A program made the position numbers and the translations under genes. From Clarkia xantiana subsp. parviflora (lineage: Eukaryota > Streptophyta > Magnoliopsida > Myrtales > Onagraceae), in assembly GCA_036873135.1 (NCBI GenBank), contig JAPTYO010000010.1, forward strand, positions 26,839,772 through 26,903,771: a DNA stretch of 64,000 nucleotides. Reading direction: 5' to 3'. A model generated the notes under the pieces. The model searched no databases. It was not told where the DNA came from and saw only the letters and a list, made by a program, of their open reading frames with translations. This document shows positions 11,419 to 22,496 of this stretch, piece by piece. Each line of letters opens with the position of its first letter. The first letter of the stretch is position 1.

Positions 11419-12425
11419 GGGTTAAGAACCTATGAAAGGTCTGAACTATCACCCATGTTAACGGGAGACGTCTGAAATTTAAAAAGTTAATAACAGAGGT
11501 CTGAAATTTCAATTTTGTTGATTTGAGGTTTTCCGTCCATTTTTAGGGTTAAATTTAACAGAATTGTGTGAAATGACAATTTTGCCCCTTTAATATTTTG
11601 TTTTATTTAATATCTTATTTAAGAAAATGTGAAATGACAATTTTACCCCTAAAGTCAAACTAAAGCCACCCAACTCCGGCCACCGCCACCTGACTCCGGC
11701 CACCACCACCCGACTCCGGCCACCACCTCCCAACTCCGGCGACCACCACCTCGACTCCGACGACCACCACCTCGGCTCCGGCCACCACCTCAGCAAAAAA
11801 GCTCCGATCGGAGCCAAAAAGCTCCGATCGGGGCCTAAAAGCTCCGATCAGGGCCAAAAAGCTCCGATTGGAGCCAAAAAAGCTCCGATCGGAGCCAAAA
11901 AGCTCCAATCGGAGCTTTGTGGCTCTGGTCGGAGCCCCAGAGCTCCGACCGGAGCTCTGTGGCCCCGGCCGGAGCCATAGAGCTCCGATCGGAGTCCAAT
12001 CGGGGCCGGTGGCTCCGATCGGAGCTCAATCGGGGCCGGTGGCTCCGATCGGAGCCCAATCGGGGCCGGTGGCTCCGATTTTGGCCCAATCGGAGTACGG
12101 TGGTGGTCGCCGGAGTACGGTGGTGGTCGCCGGAGTACGATTGGTGGTCGCCGGAGTACCGTGGTGGCTTTAAGGGCATTTTGGTCTTTTCACTCCAAGT
12201 ATGTGAGGGGCACACTTGATAGAAGGGCATTTTTGAAAATTTATTTTATTTCCGATCACATGCCAAGCATGTGACCAACTTCCGTTAGTTTTAACGAAAA
12301 AAACTAACGGAGACCGCTGTTATCAACATAACAGAAATTTCAGACCTTTGTTATTAACTTTTTAAATTTCAGACCTCTCTCGTTAACATGGGTGATAGTT
12401 CAGACCTTTCATAGGTTCTTAACCC
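11419..12425. mobile_element. Non-autonomous TIR element, family 1, copy a (MULE-like)
   Basis: It starts GGGTTAAGAACCTATGAAAG and ends in the inverse. It is flanked by ATTGAATAT on both sides (11410-11418 and 12426-12434), an exact 9-bp duplication that suggests the Mutator superfamily. The inverted ends span over 100 bp and are built from a phrase GGTCTGAA repeated about every 33 bp. The core is a GC-rich minisatellite of GATCGGAGC-type units. No transposase is encoded. Related copies are at 33030 and 42384. Confidence 0.9.
11680..12165. repeat. GC-rich minisatellite core of the family 1 element
   Basis: Left part: CCGGCCACCACC-type units. Middle: units of about 20-22 bp with near-palindromic GCTCCGATCGGAGC and A-runs (about 11800-11925). 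Right: units near 30 bp ending GGGGCCGGTGG, then GGTGGTCGCCGGAGTACGG units. Long translations through it on both strands are by-products of the repeats. Confidence 0.85.
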
Positions 12426-12434
12426 ATTGAATAT

Positions 12435-14640
12435 TGTAGGTTGAGCCCTGGTTAAATATATGGAATGCGCACTAGGATAGACATGCTGTGATGGTTGATA
12501 ATGCCTTGGATTCCTGTCTAGAAGTTTGCGTAATTGAATATAAGCATGAATTGCAAATCAGCCCCTAATGTTTAAAATGATTTTAAAATCAAAAACCAGT
12601 CGCCAAATATGTATGATAGATACATGTTTGACACATATGCTAGAATGTTGAGGATGTAATTGCATTTAGTAATTTATTTGGAAGTAGAATTATGAATGCA
12701 TGCATGAGTTCCTTGGAACATTAGACGCATGACGCGTAAGCATGAGTGTGGTTTGTATGATGAATGTTACTAGCATATGATAATTTACATGGATAGTAGA
12801 ATTATGTATGCATGAGTAAATTCATCGGAATGATTTTCCGAAACAAAAGGGTCTTGGGAAAGCCAAGATCGGGTATGATTATTTTAAAATTCTCATTCCG
12901 GTAATTTGCGATTAAAATCGTTTTAAGAAACTGATCTATTGGATGGAAGACGACGATAATGTGAACTCTTTCACAGTCATCTTCCATTGATTTACTGGTG
13001 GTCGGTTGGTTTAGATGACTGAGGAATCATTATTTGTCGGATTCCATCTTAATAGATATTTGATGTATGCAATTCTTTCTCAAAATTTTATTGTCTCCCT
13101 GATTTTTGCATAATCATCGATGTGTTAGTATGAATTGTTTGAATTAGTGCGATTCGATATTCCTCGCAATATTGATGGTATGAATCATGATGAATAAAAG
13201 GAGTACGTGTTGAACTCTCTACGATTCCGAAAAGTGTAGAGGACAACTACGGATGAATATAGTAGTCTTTATGATTTTGACAATGAGAGACGAATGTAAT
13301 AAATTTTTTCACCAAGCATGCGAGTAGGTTCTTTGATGATTTGAACGCATACGTGGTGATACATTCAACCTTGGTAAAAGGGGGTTGAAGAAGACTTCAA
13401 TTGCAACCAGGCAATGTTGCAGCTTAGTATCTCTTTGCATCCGCCTCGGTGGAAGCAAGAATGCAAAAGCTAAACGTTTCTGTTAAACGTGATAGTCTTC
13501 TCTGTTTTCATGGATATTGGTGTAAAACCCGCATCAGATCTTCAGAATGAAAGGTCAACATGGAAAAGATGTATATGGTTGTCTTATATTGACAGTACTC
13601 AATGATCTTGAGCCTAATCAAGTACAGTAACCACGACAGTAAATGGGAAACCTTCTCTGCTCACCATACTGGGTTCGAAAGAAGTCAACCATGATCCACA
13701 TATTATAGAGAGAAATGGACCATAAAGGTCTTATACGATAATCCGGTGAGTTAAACCATGATTAAGTGCGTCTCAAGTACGCCTCCTAGGTCATGTGTAT
13801 AAAACGGTAAAATGTTTTATACAGACACAGATCATTTGACACAATTCACTCGTGAATTTACTTAGATGTGATGTTCAACATAGCTTACTTGACTATTAAC
13901 CAGACAGAAGAGGATATTACTAACATCAGGTCCCACTTAATTCGAGTGGGAGAGATTTGAACCAGCAACTCAAGTGAATGATAATGGGAACATTTTCATA
14001 ATAAATCCAGTGGGAGGTCTAATCACCTACCACAAGTAATCACTGTTGTTGTTTGGACGAATCAAGTAGAACCTGATTATCGTAATACTAAACCAAGGAT
14101 ACCACAACTACCTATACTACCCATTGTTCCCAGTGGGAGTGACCCGACAAACTTGGTTCCAGATCCTAGAGATCAAGGAATTCATCTTGGAAGTAAAATT
14201 CTAAGACCAAGAAGTCGTACAAGGAAAGTTGTCGATTATGGTTAAAGCACTCCTCTTGTACCCAATAGAAGTGATGCTCCGATGAGAAGCATCATCTCGA
14301 GTGGGAGTATTGATCCCAACTGGAAGAAATGCTCCGATAAGAGGCATTATTCCGAGTGGGAGAGACATTAAGACTCAAAGACGGGATAATCAAGCCTAGA
14401 CGAAAGTCAAAGGCATCGAGATTCTCCAAAGAAGTATCCCATCTGGAAGAGTGATAACTTCACTCTATCGACAGTCGACATGAATTGGAAAGACCTCAAG
14501 TGGAAAAATGGAGGAAAATAATAAATGAGAGAGATCGCCTAAATGAAAGCCATTAAAGTCTATAGTTGATTTACCTGCTAACCACAGGGGCATAAGGATA
14601 TGGTGAGTCCTGAAAGAAGGCTCACCATTGATGGAAAAGG
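12435..14640. other. Decayed copia internal region
   Basis: No continuous reading frame. Repeated GAGTGGGAG phrases (13947-14362) and proximity to reverse transcriptase suggest eroded pol sequence, but no integrase motif could be read. Confidence 0.4.
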
Positions 14641-15827
14641 TCGAGCGATACAAATCTCGACTTATTGCGAAAGGCTATACTCAACTACACGGAGTGGACT
14701 TTGACGAAACATACTTAACACCTGTGCGTAAAACCACGGTGTAGGGCCATTCATGGTCCTGGTTGCAGTTTCGATTACAAACCTCACCAAATGAGTATAA
14801 AGACCGAAATCCTCCTCGAAAACTTGGATGAAGAGATCTACTTGGAGCAACCAGAGGGTTTTATTACTCCCGGTAACGAACGTAAAGTTTGTAAACTCCA
14901 TAGGTCCATCTACGGTCTTGAACAGTCGTCTCGGAAATTGTACCGCAAATTCCACGTGGAAATCGTAGGAAACAGATTTGTGAATCTTCATGAGAATCCG
15001 TGCGTGTATTATAAAACCTTCGGGACTAAATATGTCATCTTAACTTTATACGTGGATGACATACTCATTGCCGCAAACGACATGAGTTTCATGAATAAGT
15101 CAAAGTCCTGGTTGGCATCCTGTAATCTGAATCTTTTCAGCAGAAGGGTGCAAGATGTTTTAGCATGGTCGGTAGTTTGTTCTACGCCATGTAATGCACT
15201 CGTCCGGATATATGTTACGTCGTAGGCCTAGTAGCACGTTTCCTATCAGATCCTGGTCATCAACATTTAAAGACTATAAAACGAGGAACTCGTTATCCGA
15301 AAAGGTACTGCTGACTACGAACTGTGCTATGAGGGAAGGCAGTTAGAATTGACCGATTACATTGACGCCGACTGTGGTGGCAATCCAGATGATCGTAAGT
15401 CCACCACAGGAGGAGCAATCCTCCTTGCTAATGCTGCCATTTCATGGATGAGCAAGAAGCAAATATAACTCGCGCTGTTTACGATGGAATCGGAATTCGT
15501 GGCTCTCTCTGTAAGAATGCACAGAAAGCGGTATGGCTTAAAAGGATTCTAACTACGCTGCTTTGTGGCGATGTCAAGAATAAACCTGTGAAGGTCTTCT
15601 CGGACAGTCAAGCAGCCATTGCGGCGGTTAAGAATCCGAAGTACCATAGTAGGACCAGACACATTGATATGAAATAATTTCATGCTAAATTTTAATAGTA
15701 GTAGACAATATAATCACTATGGAATACTTGTCCACCAATAACTTGGTAACAGGCCCATTAACTATACCACTACGCAGGGACATATTCGAAAAACATGTAA
15801 AACTGCTTGGATTGCGTAGGGTCTAGA
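14641..15827 (+). pseudogene. Copia reverse transcriptase and RNase H remnant
   Basis: Pieces in order: RYKSRLIAKGYTQ (near 14650), EEIYLEQPEGF and KVCKLHRSIYGLEQSSR, then the catalytic-site version LYVDDILIA (near 15047-15073). RNase H pieces follow: DCGGNPDDRKSTTGGA (about 15367-15420), VFSDSQAAIAAVKNP and SRTRHIDMK (to 15677), then the pol end IFEKHVKLLGLRRV. The pieces lie in different frames, and sequence between VRKT and the EIYLEQP segment is missing, so the protein cannot be made. The motifs are diagnostic for Ty1/copia. Confidence 0.9.
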
Positions 15828-16958
15828 AATGGAATGTATCTGTGATAGAATTTTGATATTAGAAATTTACATTTTGTAAGAGAAAGAATTGCAACTGAGT
15901 TTATGATCAATCGACATCATAATGTTTTGATTACATCAGATTTACGGTCTATAAACTAAGTCGTAGGAGGACGCAATCCTCTGCCAAACTATGTTGAATG
16001 TGGGCCTTACCTAGTCACACAGGTACGGTCATCTTGCGGTGGAGGGAGGCCTCCACCAGACAAGACTGGCTAAGAGTCAGGGGATAAACCTGATTAAGCA
16101 AGACGATTATCTAGTTTCGAAGTAACTCGACATGATCTTCTTTTTGCATATCGCTGTGATGAACTTTGTTCGTCATTTAACCACATTCTAGGCCAGATGA
16201 GAATATGTGATAGCATAATTGACATATCCATTTCCTGTCAACCCAAAAGGTTCAAGTATGCTATCAACGCGCGCTTCATACTACGCGTGCCACGTTCAAC
16301 CACAAGGTCACAGCTCGGTTGTGCTAGGAAAGAATCATCGTGATTCTGGCGGGCGCAAACTTCTTTACCTCGAGCGTGTGATTGATCCCAGGAGCCTTAT
16401 GAAGAGGCACCTAAAGTATCCTCACGGACTCAGAACTCATATCTAAGGTCAGGCTCAATGCTCGCTTCCTGGCGTACGAGCGTAGTGCTGAACAAAAAGG
16501 CCCAGTGACCACGTATTTGGAAACCGGTTGGGTCTGACTAAGGATATGAGCGATGGGGATGGTCAAGTTCACATGTAATTCACCAACTCTTGTATACACT
16601 AGGTGGCCACCAACCAGATATTAGTTGAAGGTTGTGAATACTTGTACGGATGCCTTGAATAAGTGTTCCTATGTGGAAACTAGGCAAATGGAGAATTATC
16701 ATTTGACCTAGGATACAACGCGGTACAATATAAATGTTGGTTATAACAGGTTGATTGGAAAAAAGGGAATCAACGTTCCGTTGGCGCTACAATACTCCTA
16801 ACAGATGAGTAGCACGATGCCCGTCGTATCCGCCGGTCGCACGGAAAACCTCGTATGAACTATTCGGAAGCAAGGAGCAGATCAAAAGTGAGAAATGTTG
16901 ATGCAGATTTGGACTACAATACATTAACAGACACCCTCTCATTCCGGCGAGTGTGAGC
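15828..16958. other. Copia 3' non-coding region
   Basis: No gene recognised. No clear polypurine tract is seen just before the 3' LTR. Confidence 0.45.
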
Positions 16959-17562
16959 TGTAAGCATATGGTAATGGACGCCGTAATTGGTAGCCCATAA
17001 TATGTATAGTTTACCTAATGAACTTGGGTAAATGTCACATTAGGGTATTTGGGCTAGATCCAAATCCCAATTGACATGGGAGGCCCGAAATTGGGCCTCC
17101 CCAATTACATAGGCCGGCTGCAAATTACTAGATTGGGTAAAGTGGACTTTTGTCCACTCTACTCCTCCTATAAATAAGAGGTGTTAAGGGATTTTTAGGG
17201 TGAATCACAATTCCCTCATTTAGAGTGTTTTAGAGAGAAAAACCCTCCCCCCTAATACCTAGTTTCGGCCGAACCATAGCCTTCACCAAGGGTGTGCCAA
17301 ATTTCCCTCGAGCAAACTCTCCAGAGATCTGTCTCCGTGCCAAGAATCGATCAGAGGCTTTGCTGTGGAGCTTGCACCACGTAGGGCTTCTCTAACAAGA
17401 ACCTCTACGGGTCCCGACCGGAGGATCGCGAACTCCCTCTAGAGAAGCTCATGGGTCTACGTATCATCCTAAAGGTATGTGTGAATATTCCGCTGCGTAA
17501 TTCCGATTACTAGCATGTACCCTGATTTAGTATCTGTAGTTATTACTCCCCGTAATCTAACA
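16959..17562 (+). repeat. 3' LTR of the copia element
   Basis: 604 bp, TGTAAGCATATGG to CCGTAATCTAACA, aligned end to end with 4750-5351. Confidence 0.9.
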
Positions 17563-18698
17563 TGACAACCCCCAAGATTGGCTACGAGAGACTGAATGAT
17601 AAGAGCTGCACATGATGCCACTAAGACGATCTAAAGCAACTATAAGCTTCTGCAAGTGACAAAAATGGATCGTACCACTATAAGCTTTTGCAACTGACAA
17701 AAATGGATCGATACATCAAATATCACGTGCAATAATTTGAGAAAACATTTGCTTTCAAGTTACTCGCTTGTTCGGTTGCTGTAAAATGACAACATTGTTG
17801 TAAATTGACAGCACTGTTGTAAATTGACAGCATGATGCAAAACATTCATTCTTAACTTTGGTAAATCTGCACATGAAGTAATTGCTGTAAAATGATACCA
17901 TTTCGCTCTAAAATTACAGCATTGCTTAAAAATGATAGCATGATAAAATCCTTCTTAACAAGGATTCAAAAACTGATGGAAATTTGCACATGGACTCATT
18001 CCTGTAATAGTGTTCTGGGTTGTTAACTTTAAACATTTGTGGAAAAAAGTAAAAAAATTAATGGCATGCAGCAGGAATTCATCAATGAACATGTTTAGTA
18101 GTTAGTGCTATTCAAATTCTAATTTTCAAAATCGAAGTTTTTCGAATTATATGGAATTTTTAGATTCAGATTTGGCTCGAATTGGAGAAATAAAAGGAAG
18201 TAGTCAGAGTGATGTTGCGTACCTTAATGCCGCTACACTTCTTTTCAGCTTTGGATCTCTTGGCTAGATCGGCGATTATGCGGAATTGCCTCCGTGGATT
18301 CGTAGAAATCTTCAACGTGGGTTCGTAGAAATCTTCAATGATTCACTCCCCTTGATGCTTCAACTGTGGGCAAAAGATTCTTAGGGTTCATTCCTCTGTG
18401 GGATTTATTTTCATTAATCATCAATATATTCCCTACAGTGTGAGAGTTAGGATCTTATCTATTCATTTTATTAAGATATGAGGATTTACTGGAGCTGAAT
18501 CCAACAAAGTGGAATAAATATTCTACCTTATCCTCCAATTTCAAGATCGGCTTACCGAAGAAGAGTCTCAAAATGAAACAAGCTGAAGAAACCACATCAG
18601 AAGAATTATGAAACTAAAGTAAAGGTCTACACTTCGAACTGAAAATCAATATTAGGAAGCATCTATACTATACAACGAGAGAGCTTATGACGCCATGA
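17563..18698. other. Gene-free stretch with small tandem repeats
   Basis: No gene supported. A 19-bp unit like TGTTGTAAATTGACAGCAC repeats about three times at 17778-17840, with related copies at 17880-17945. AAAAATGGATCG is duplicated near 17660-17710. Confidence 0.55.
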
Positions 18699-18708
18699 TA
18701 AGGAAAAT

Positions 18709-20406
18709 GGATTTAAATCAAATTGGTACCTGGGTTAACAGCCCAAAACGAATTGGTACCTCCACTAAATTTTGTGACAAATTGGTACCCGAGTTAACCT
18801 GGGTGTTGCACCGTTAGAATTTCTGGTTAAAACTAACAGAATCTTATTTTTAGCGCATGAAAAGACTAAAATACCCTTATTGCAGAATAGCTACGTAATA
18901 GCAATTCAAAACTTTGGAACCCAATATCTCACTCATTTCTTCATCTTTTAAGACGATTTTTTTTTGAAACGACATAATTTTTCGAGATCTATGCAACCCA
19001 AATAGCCGTAAAGTGATTTTCCCAGTTTTTTTCAATAAATATCGTTTTCCATGTTAATTCATTCTTTTTTGTATCAAACTCCACCGCATTCTAACACTTA
19101 TCACACTTGATCACCCAATTTTTTTACTAATTGGATTCCAATACTACAATCAAACCGTTGCTTTTGGATTCCAACACTTCTGTTTAAAAACCAAATTGAT
19201 GTTATACCTTTCATCCAAAAGAAAACCAAAAATGAAAGTTTGTCGAATTAATTGTTATGCAATCTATAACTTACTGGAATTTTTCTTGATGTCTCCAATA
19301 AACTATACTGGTGTGTCTCTAAATCAATAAACGTCACTGCAAGAGAACATATGGATCTTAGATAGATAAATATGTTTCATACTTGAAATAGAACAATATG
19401 AAAAGTACTTTTAAGGGTATTGGAAGAACTTTTAGAATGGACACCAAGAAGAAATAGTTTATTTTCTCATTTAATCTACACGTGGAAATTGATACTCTCA
19501 GTATCCTGAGGGATGACCGTAATGTGAGAAAATAAGATGAACTTGCATTAAAAGAACCACACAAAGAATTTTACCACTATGTGGCAAGAGACAAACAATA
19601 AATTTTCTTTCGAGGTATTGCCAAAACTGTTCCATTTGCAATTTTATGTTGGACCATGTCAAGCTTTTAAAATCGAAGACCTGCAGAACTGGTCAATTTT
19701 TCAGCATGTCCAAAAAATATATAAACAAAAAAATTGGTAGCTTATCATGTTAAGATCCATATATTCTCTTGTAGTGACGTTTATTGATTTAGAGACACGC
19801 CAATATAGTTTACTGGAACATCAAGAAAAATTCTAGTAAGTTATAGATTGCATAATAATTAATTCGACAGATTTTCGCTTTTTGTTTTCTTTTGGATGAA
19901 AGGTATAATATCAATTTGGTTCTTAAACAGAAGTGTTGGAATCCAAGAGCAACGGTTTGATTGTAGTATTGGAATCCAATTAGTAAAAAAATTTGGCGAT
20001 CAAAGTTGATAAGTGTTAGAATGCGGTAGAGCTTTATACAAAAAAGAACAAATTAACATGGAAACCGGTGTTTATTAAAAAAAAAACTGGTCAAATCACT
20101 TTAAGGCTATTTGTCTTGCATAGATCTCGAAAAGTTATGCGGTTTCAAAAAAAAAAATTGTCCAAAAAGATGAAGAAATGAGTGAGATATTGGGTTCCAA
20201 AGTTTTGAATTGCTATTACGTAGCTATTCTGCAATAAGGGTATTTTAGTCTTTTCATGCGCCAAAAATGAGATTCCGTTAGTTTTAACCATAAATTCTAA
20301 CGGTGCAACACCCAGGTTAACTCGGGTACCAATTTGTCACAAAATTTAGTGGAGGTACCAATTCGTTTTGGGCTGTTAACCCAGGTACCAATTTGATTTA
20401 AATCCC
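18709..20406. mobile_element. Foldback TIR element, about 1.7 kb
   Basis: Two inverted arms of about 650 bp (18709-19358 and 19751-20406) flank a spacer of about 390 bp. Ends read GGATTTAAATCAAATTGG and its inverse. TAAGGAAAAT is duplicated at 18699-18708 and 20407-20416. Each terminus repeats an AATTGGTACC phrase three times at about 30-bp spacing. No protein is encoded. The 9-10 bp duplication suggests a MULE-type origin. Confidence 0.88.
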
Positions 20407-20416
20407 TAAGGAAAAT

Positions 20417-22496
20417 GTTGCAATAACTAAGAAACCTAAAATACGAAATAAAAAACAGTGGAATTGGCTGTAGTTTCTCGGTTGAAAGATGAATTTCTTA
20501 CCTCAATTTGAGCCCGATTTCTGATTTCTTAGTCTCTTTTTGTGGTTTTATGCCAACAGTTGGTAGAGACAAGGGATTGCGCTGTTATCAATCACAAACA
20601 ACAAAAAATATCAAAATGAAACATGTCAGAATATGAAAGCACATAAGCAGAATAGAAGGAATCCATCGATAACAATGTAACAATGTTTCCAAATGTACGG
20701 AGAGCGGGTACAAGAATCGTAGATAATGGATATCTAACAAAAAAAACCCTAATTTCAGTTAGTATTAGAGAGTATATAGATCAAACACTAGATTAGAAAA
20801 ACTAGGGAACAAATTCTAACATGATTTATGATGACCAGTTTACTGAAACACGGCAAAGTGCATTTTAGGTAAAGAAAACAAAGCTAAGACCGGAAAGGCT
20901 AACACCGGGAAGGCTACAAAGGAGAGCGGGACTGTAACCCTACGACAAAGCTAACACCGGGAAAGAAGGCTACCAGCGGGAAGGAAGGCTACTAGCTAAC
21001 CAGCGGAGAAAAGGAAACAGAGCGTGCACTATTAGGATTTTAGGGTAAACTACAGTGCTTCACTAGCTAACAAATACTTAACATAATTTTTAACCATGTT
21101 AAATAATAATACCGGGCTGTCAAATGTCTGATAACCGTTTTACTTTAAACCGACCCGAGTTAAATTTTTTTTTTTTTTGTTGCAAAAGCATGACTGCTTT
21201 TAAATGATCCTAGCAAGTCCCAAATATTAGGTGTGGTTAAAAAATTTCATATTTTTTCATACTTTTAAAGTTTTACATATGTTACAGTCAAGTCCACCCT
21301 AGTAATAAAAAAACCAAAAACATAGTGTTGTTAGAGCATGGTAGAAAAATTCTAAAAATAAACATGGAAACTAACATTATTAATAATATGACGCAAATAT
21401 TAAATATAGCTAAAAAACATATTTTAATTTTGTTTATTATGTTTCAAATTTCAATTAAGTCCCCCAGTAATAATAAATGTTTCCACACAAACTTTTTCTA
21501 AAATTTGTCTAGGAATTTGTTGTGTTTGTTTGTTTTTTTTGTTTTTTTTTTTTTTTTCCCAATGTGATGGTTAAATTTGTTTTGGCCTAAATTTAAATTT
21601 CGAAACTACTAAAGTAGACCCTTTTTCAATTAGAAAAAAAAACCTTGTGGTTTAGCTTGAGGCTCTATTGGACCCAACTAAATCTCAAAACATTTTTTTT
21701 TGTCTAGACCTTAGACCCTGTCCCAAATATGGCTGGCGACAAGTTATGCCCGGTTTAGCTCCAATTGAAAAATCCATATATATATAATATAAATAAATAA
21801 CATAATAATTGGCCAAAAAAAACAACATAAACATAAGGGAAATACTTAAATATCATTTAAACATTAGGGGGTAAATGAGATTTATCCTCATTAAGCTTGT
21901 GGACCCAGCCAATTAACTTTCTCTCTCTATATTCCTGCGCAATTCTGCTTCTTGTTCGTCTTCTTCGTTTAGAGCGAGAAAAAAGAAAAGGGTTAAAAAA
22001 GCAGAGGTCAGCCAGTTCCATTCCCCTTTTTCTTCTCATTGCGCGTCGTTCTCATTATCCGCACAAAGCTTCTTCTTCCTCTTGATTCCTCCTCTGCGGA
22101 TACTCGATGGCTTCTGGTTCTCTAGGTTAGCCAGGCCCGTGTTTTGGACTGGGTTGGGTCAATTTGCGACACCGTCGTCGTTGACTTCCTCACCTTTGCG
22201 TCCGCAGCGCAGTCCATCGACTGCTTTGGTTTCCAGGGATGCGAATTTCAATTGTCGTCTGATTCAAGGCTTTATTCAAGAAGTTCCGCCGTCGAAGGTG
22301 CGTTTTGTCACGAATATCTCTTTTGGTTTTGGGTCCGGATGATTTGTATCCATTTCTGCGTTTATCTGAGATCAATTATTATTATTTTTTGCCGGCGTTT
22401 GAGATATTATATTATGAGCTCGTTTAATTGCTGTGAGTGACGGGATTGATTATTGAATGATGATGATATTAGTGTTAGGGTTAGGCATTGAGGCGG
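20417..22496. other. Gene-free upstream region of the RING gene
   Basis: No gene supported. GGCTA(C/A)...ACCGGGAA phrases recur at 20880-21000. T-rich tracts lie at 21170 and 21530-21560. Sequence from about 21900 is CT-rich and probably holds the promoter and 5' UTR of the downstream gene; no TATA box could be chosen with confidence. Confidence 0.5.

Larger units (their letters stand above)
4750..17562 (+). mobile_element. Decayed Ty1/copia LTR retrotransposon with nested insertions
   Basis: Two related direct repeats of about 600 bp begin TGTAAGCATATGG and end CCGTAATCTAACA (4750-5351 and 16959-17562). A primer binding site complementary to initiator Met tRNA follows the left one. Decayed copia reverse transcriptase and RNase H lie at 14641-15827 in the same orientation. 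The LTRs differ at roughly a tenth of positions by eye, and pol has frame breaks, so this is an old insertion. The flanking five bases differ (GCCAT and TGACA), so no target duplication is seen; recombination or loss may explain that. A hAT element and a small TIR element were inserted later. Confidence 0.9.

Noticed and set aside
11590..12230. Several open frames on both strands with repeated SDRSFFGSDRSF-like or RWLRSEPNRG-like peptides
   Set aside because: They are translations of the minisatellite core of a TIR element, with no start context or known domain.
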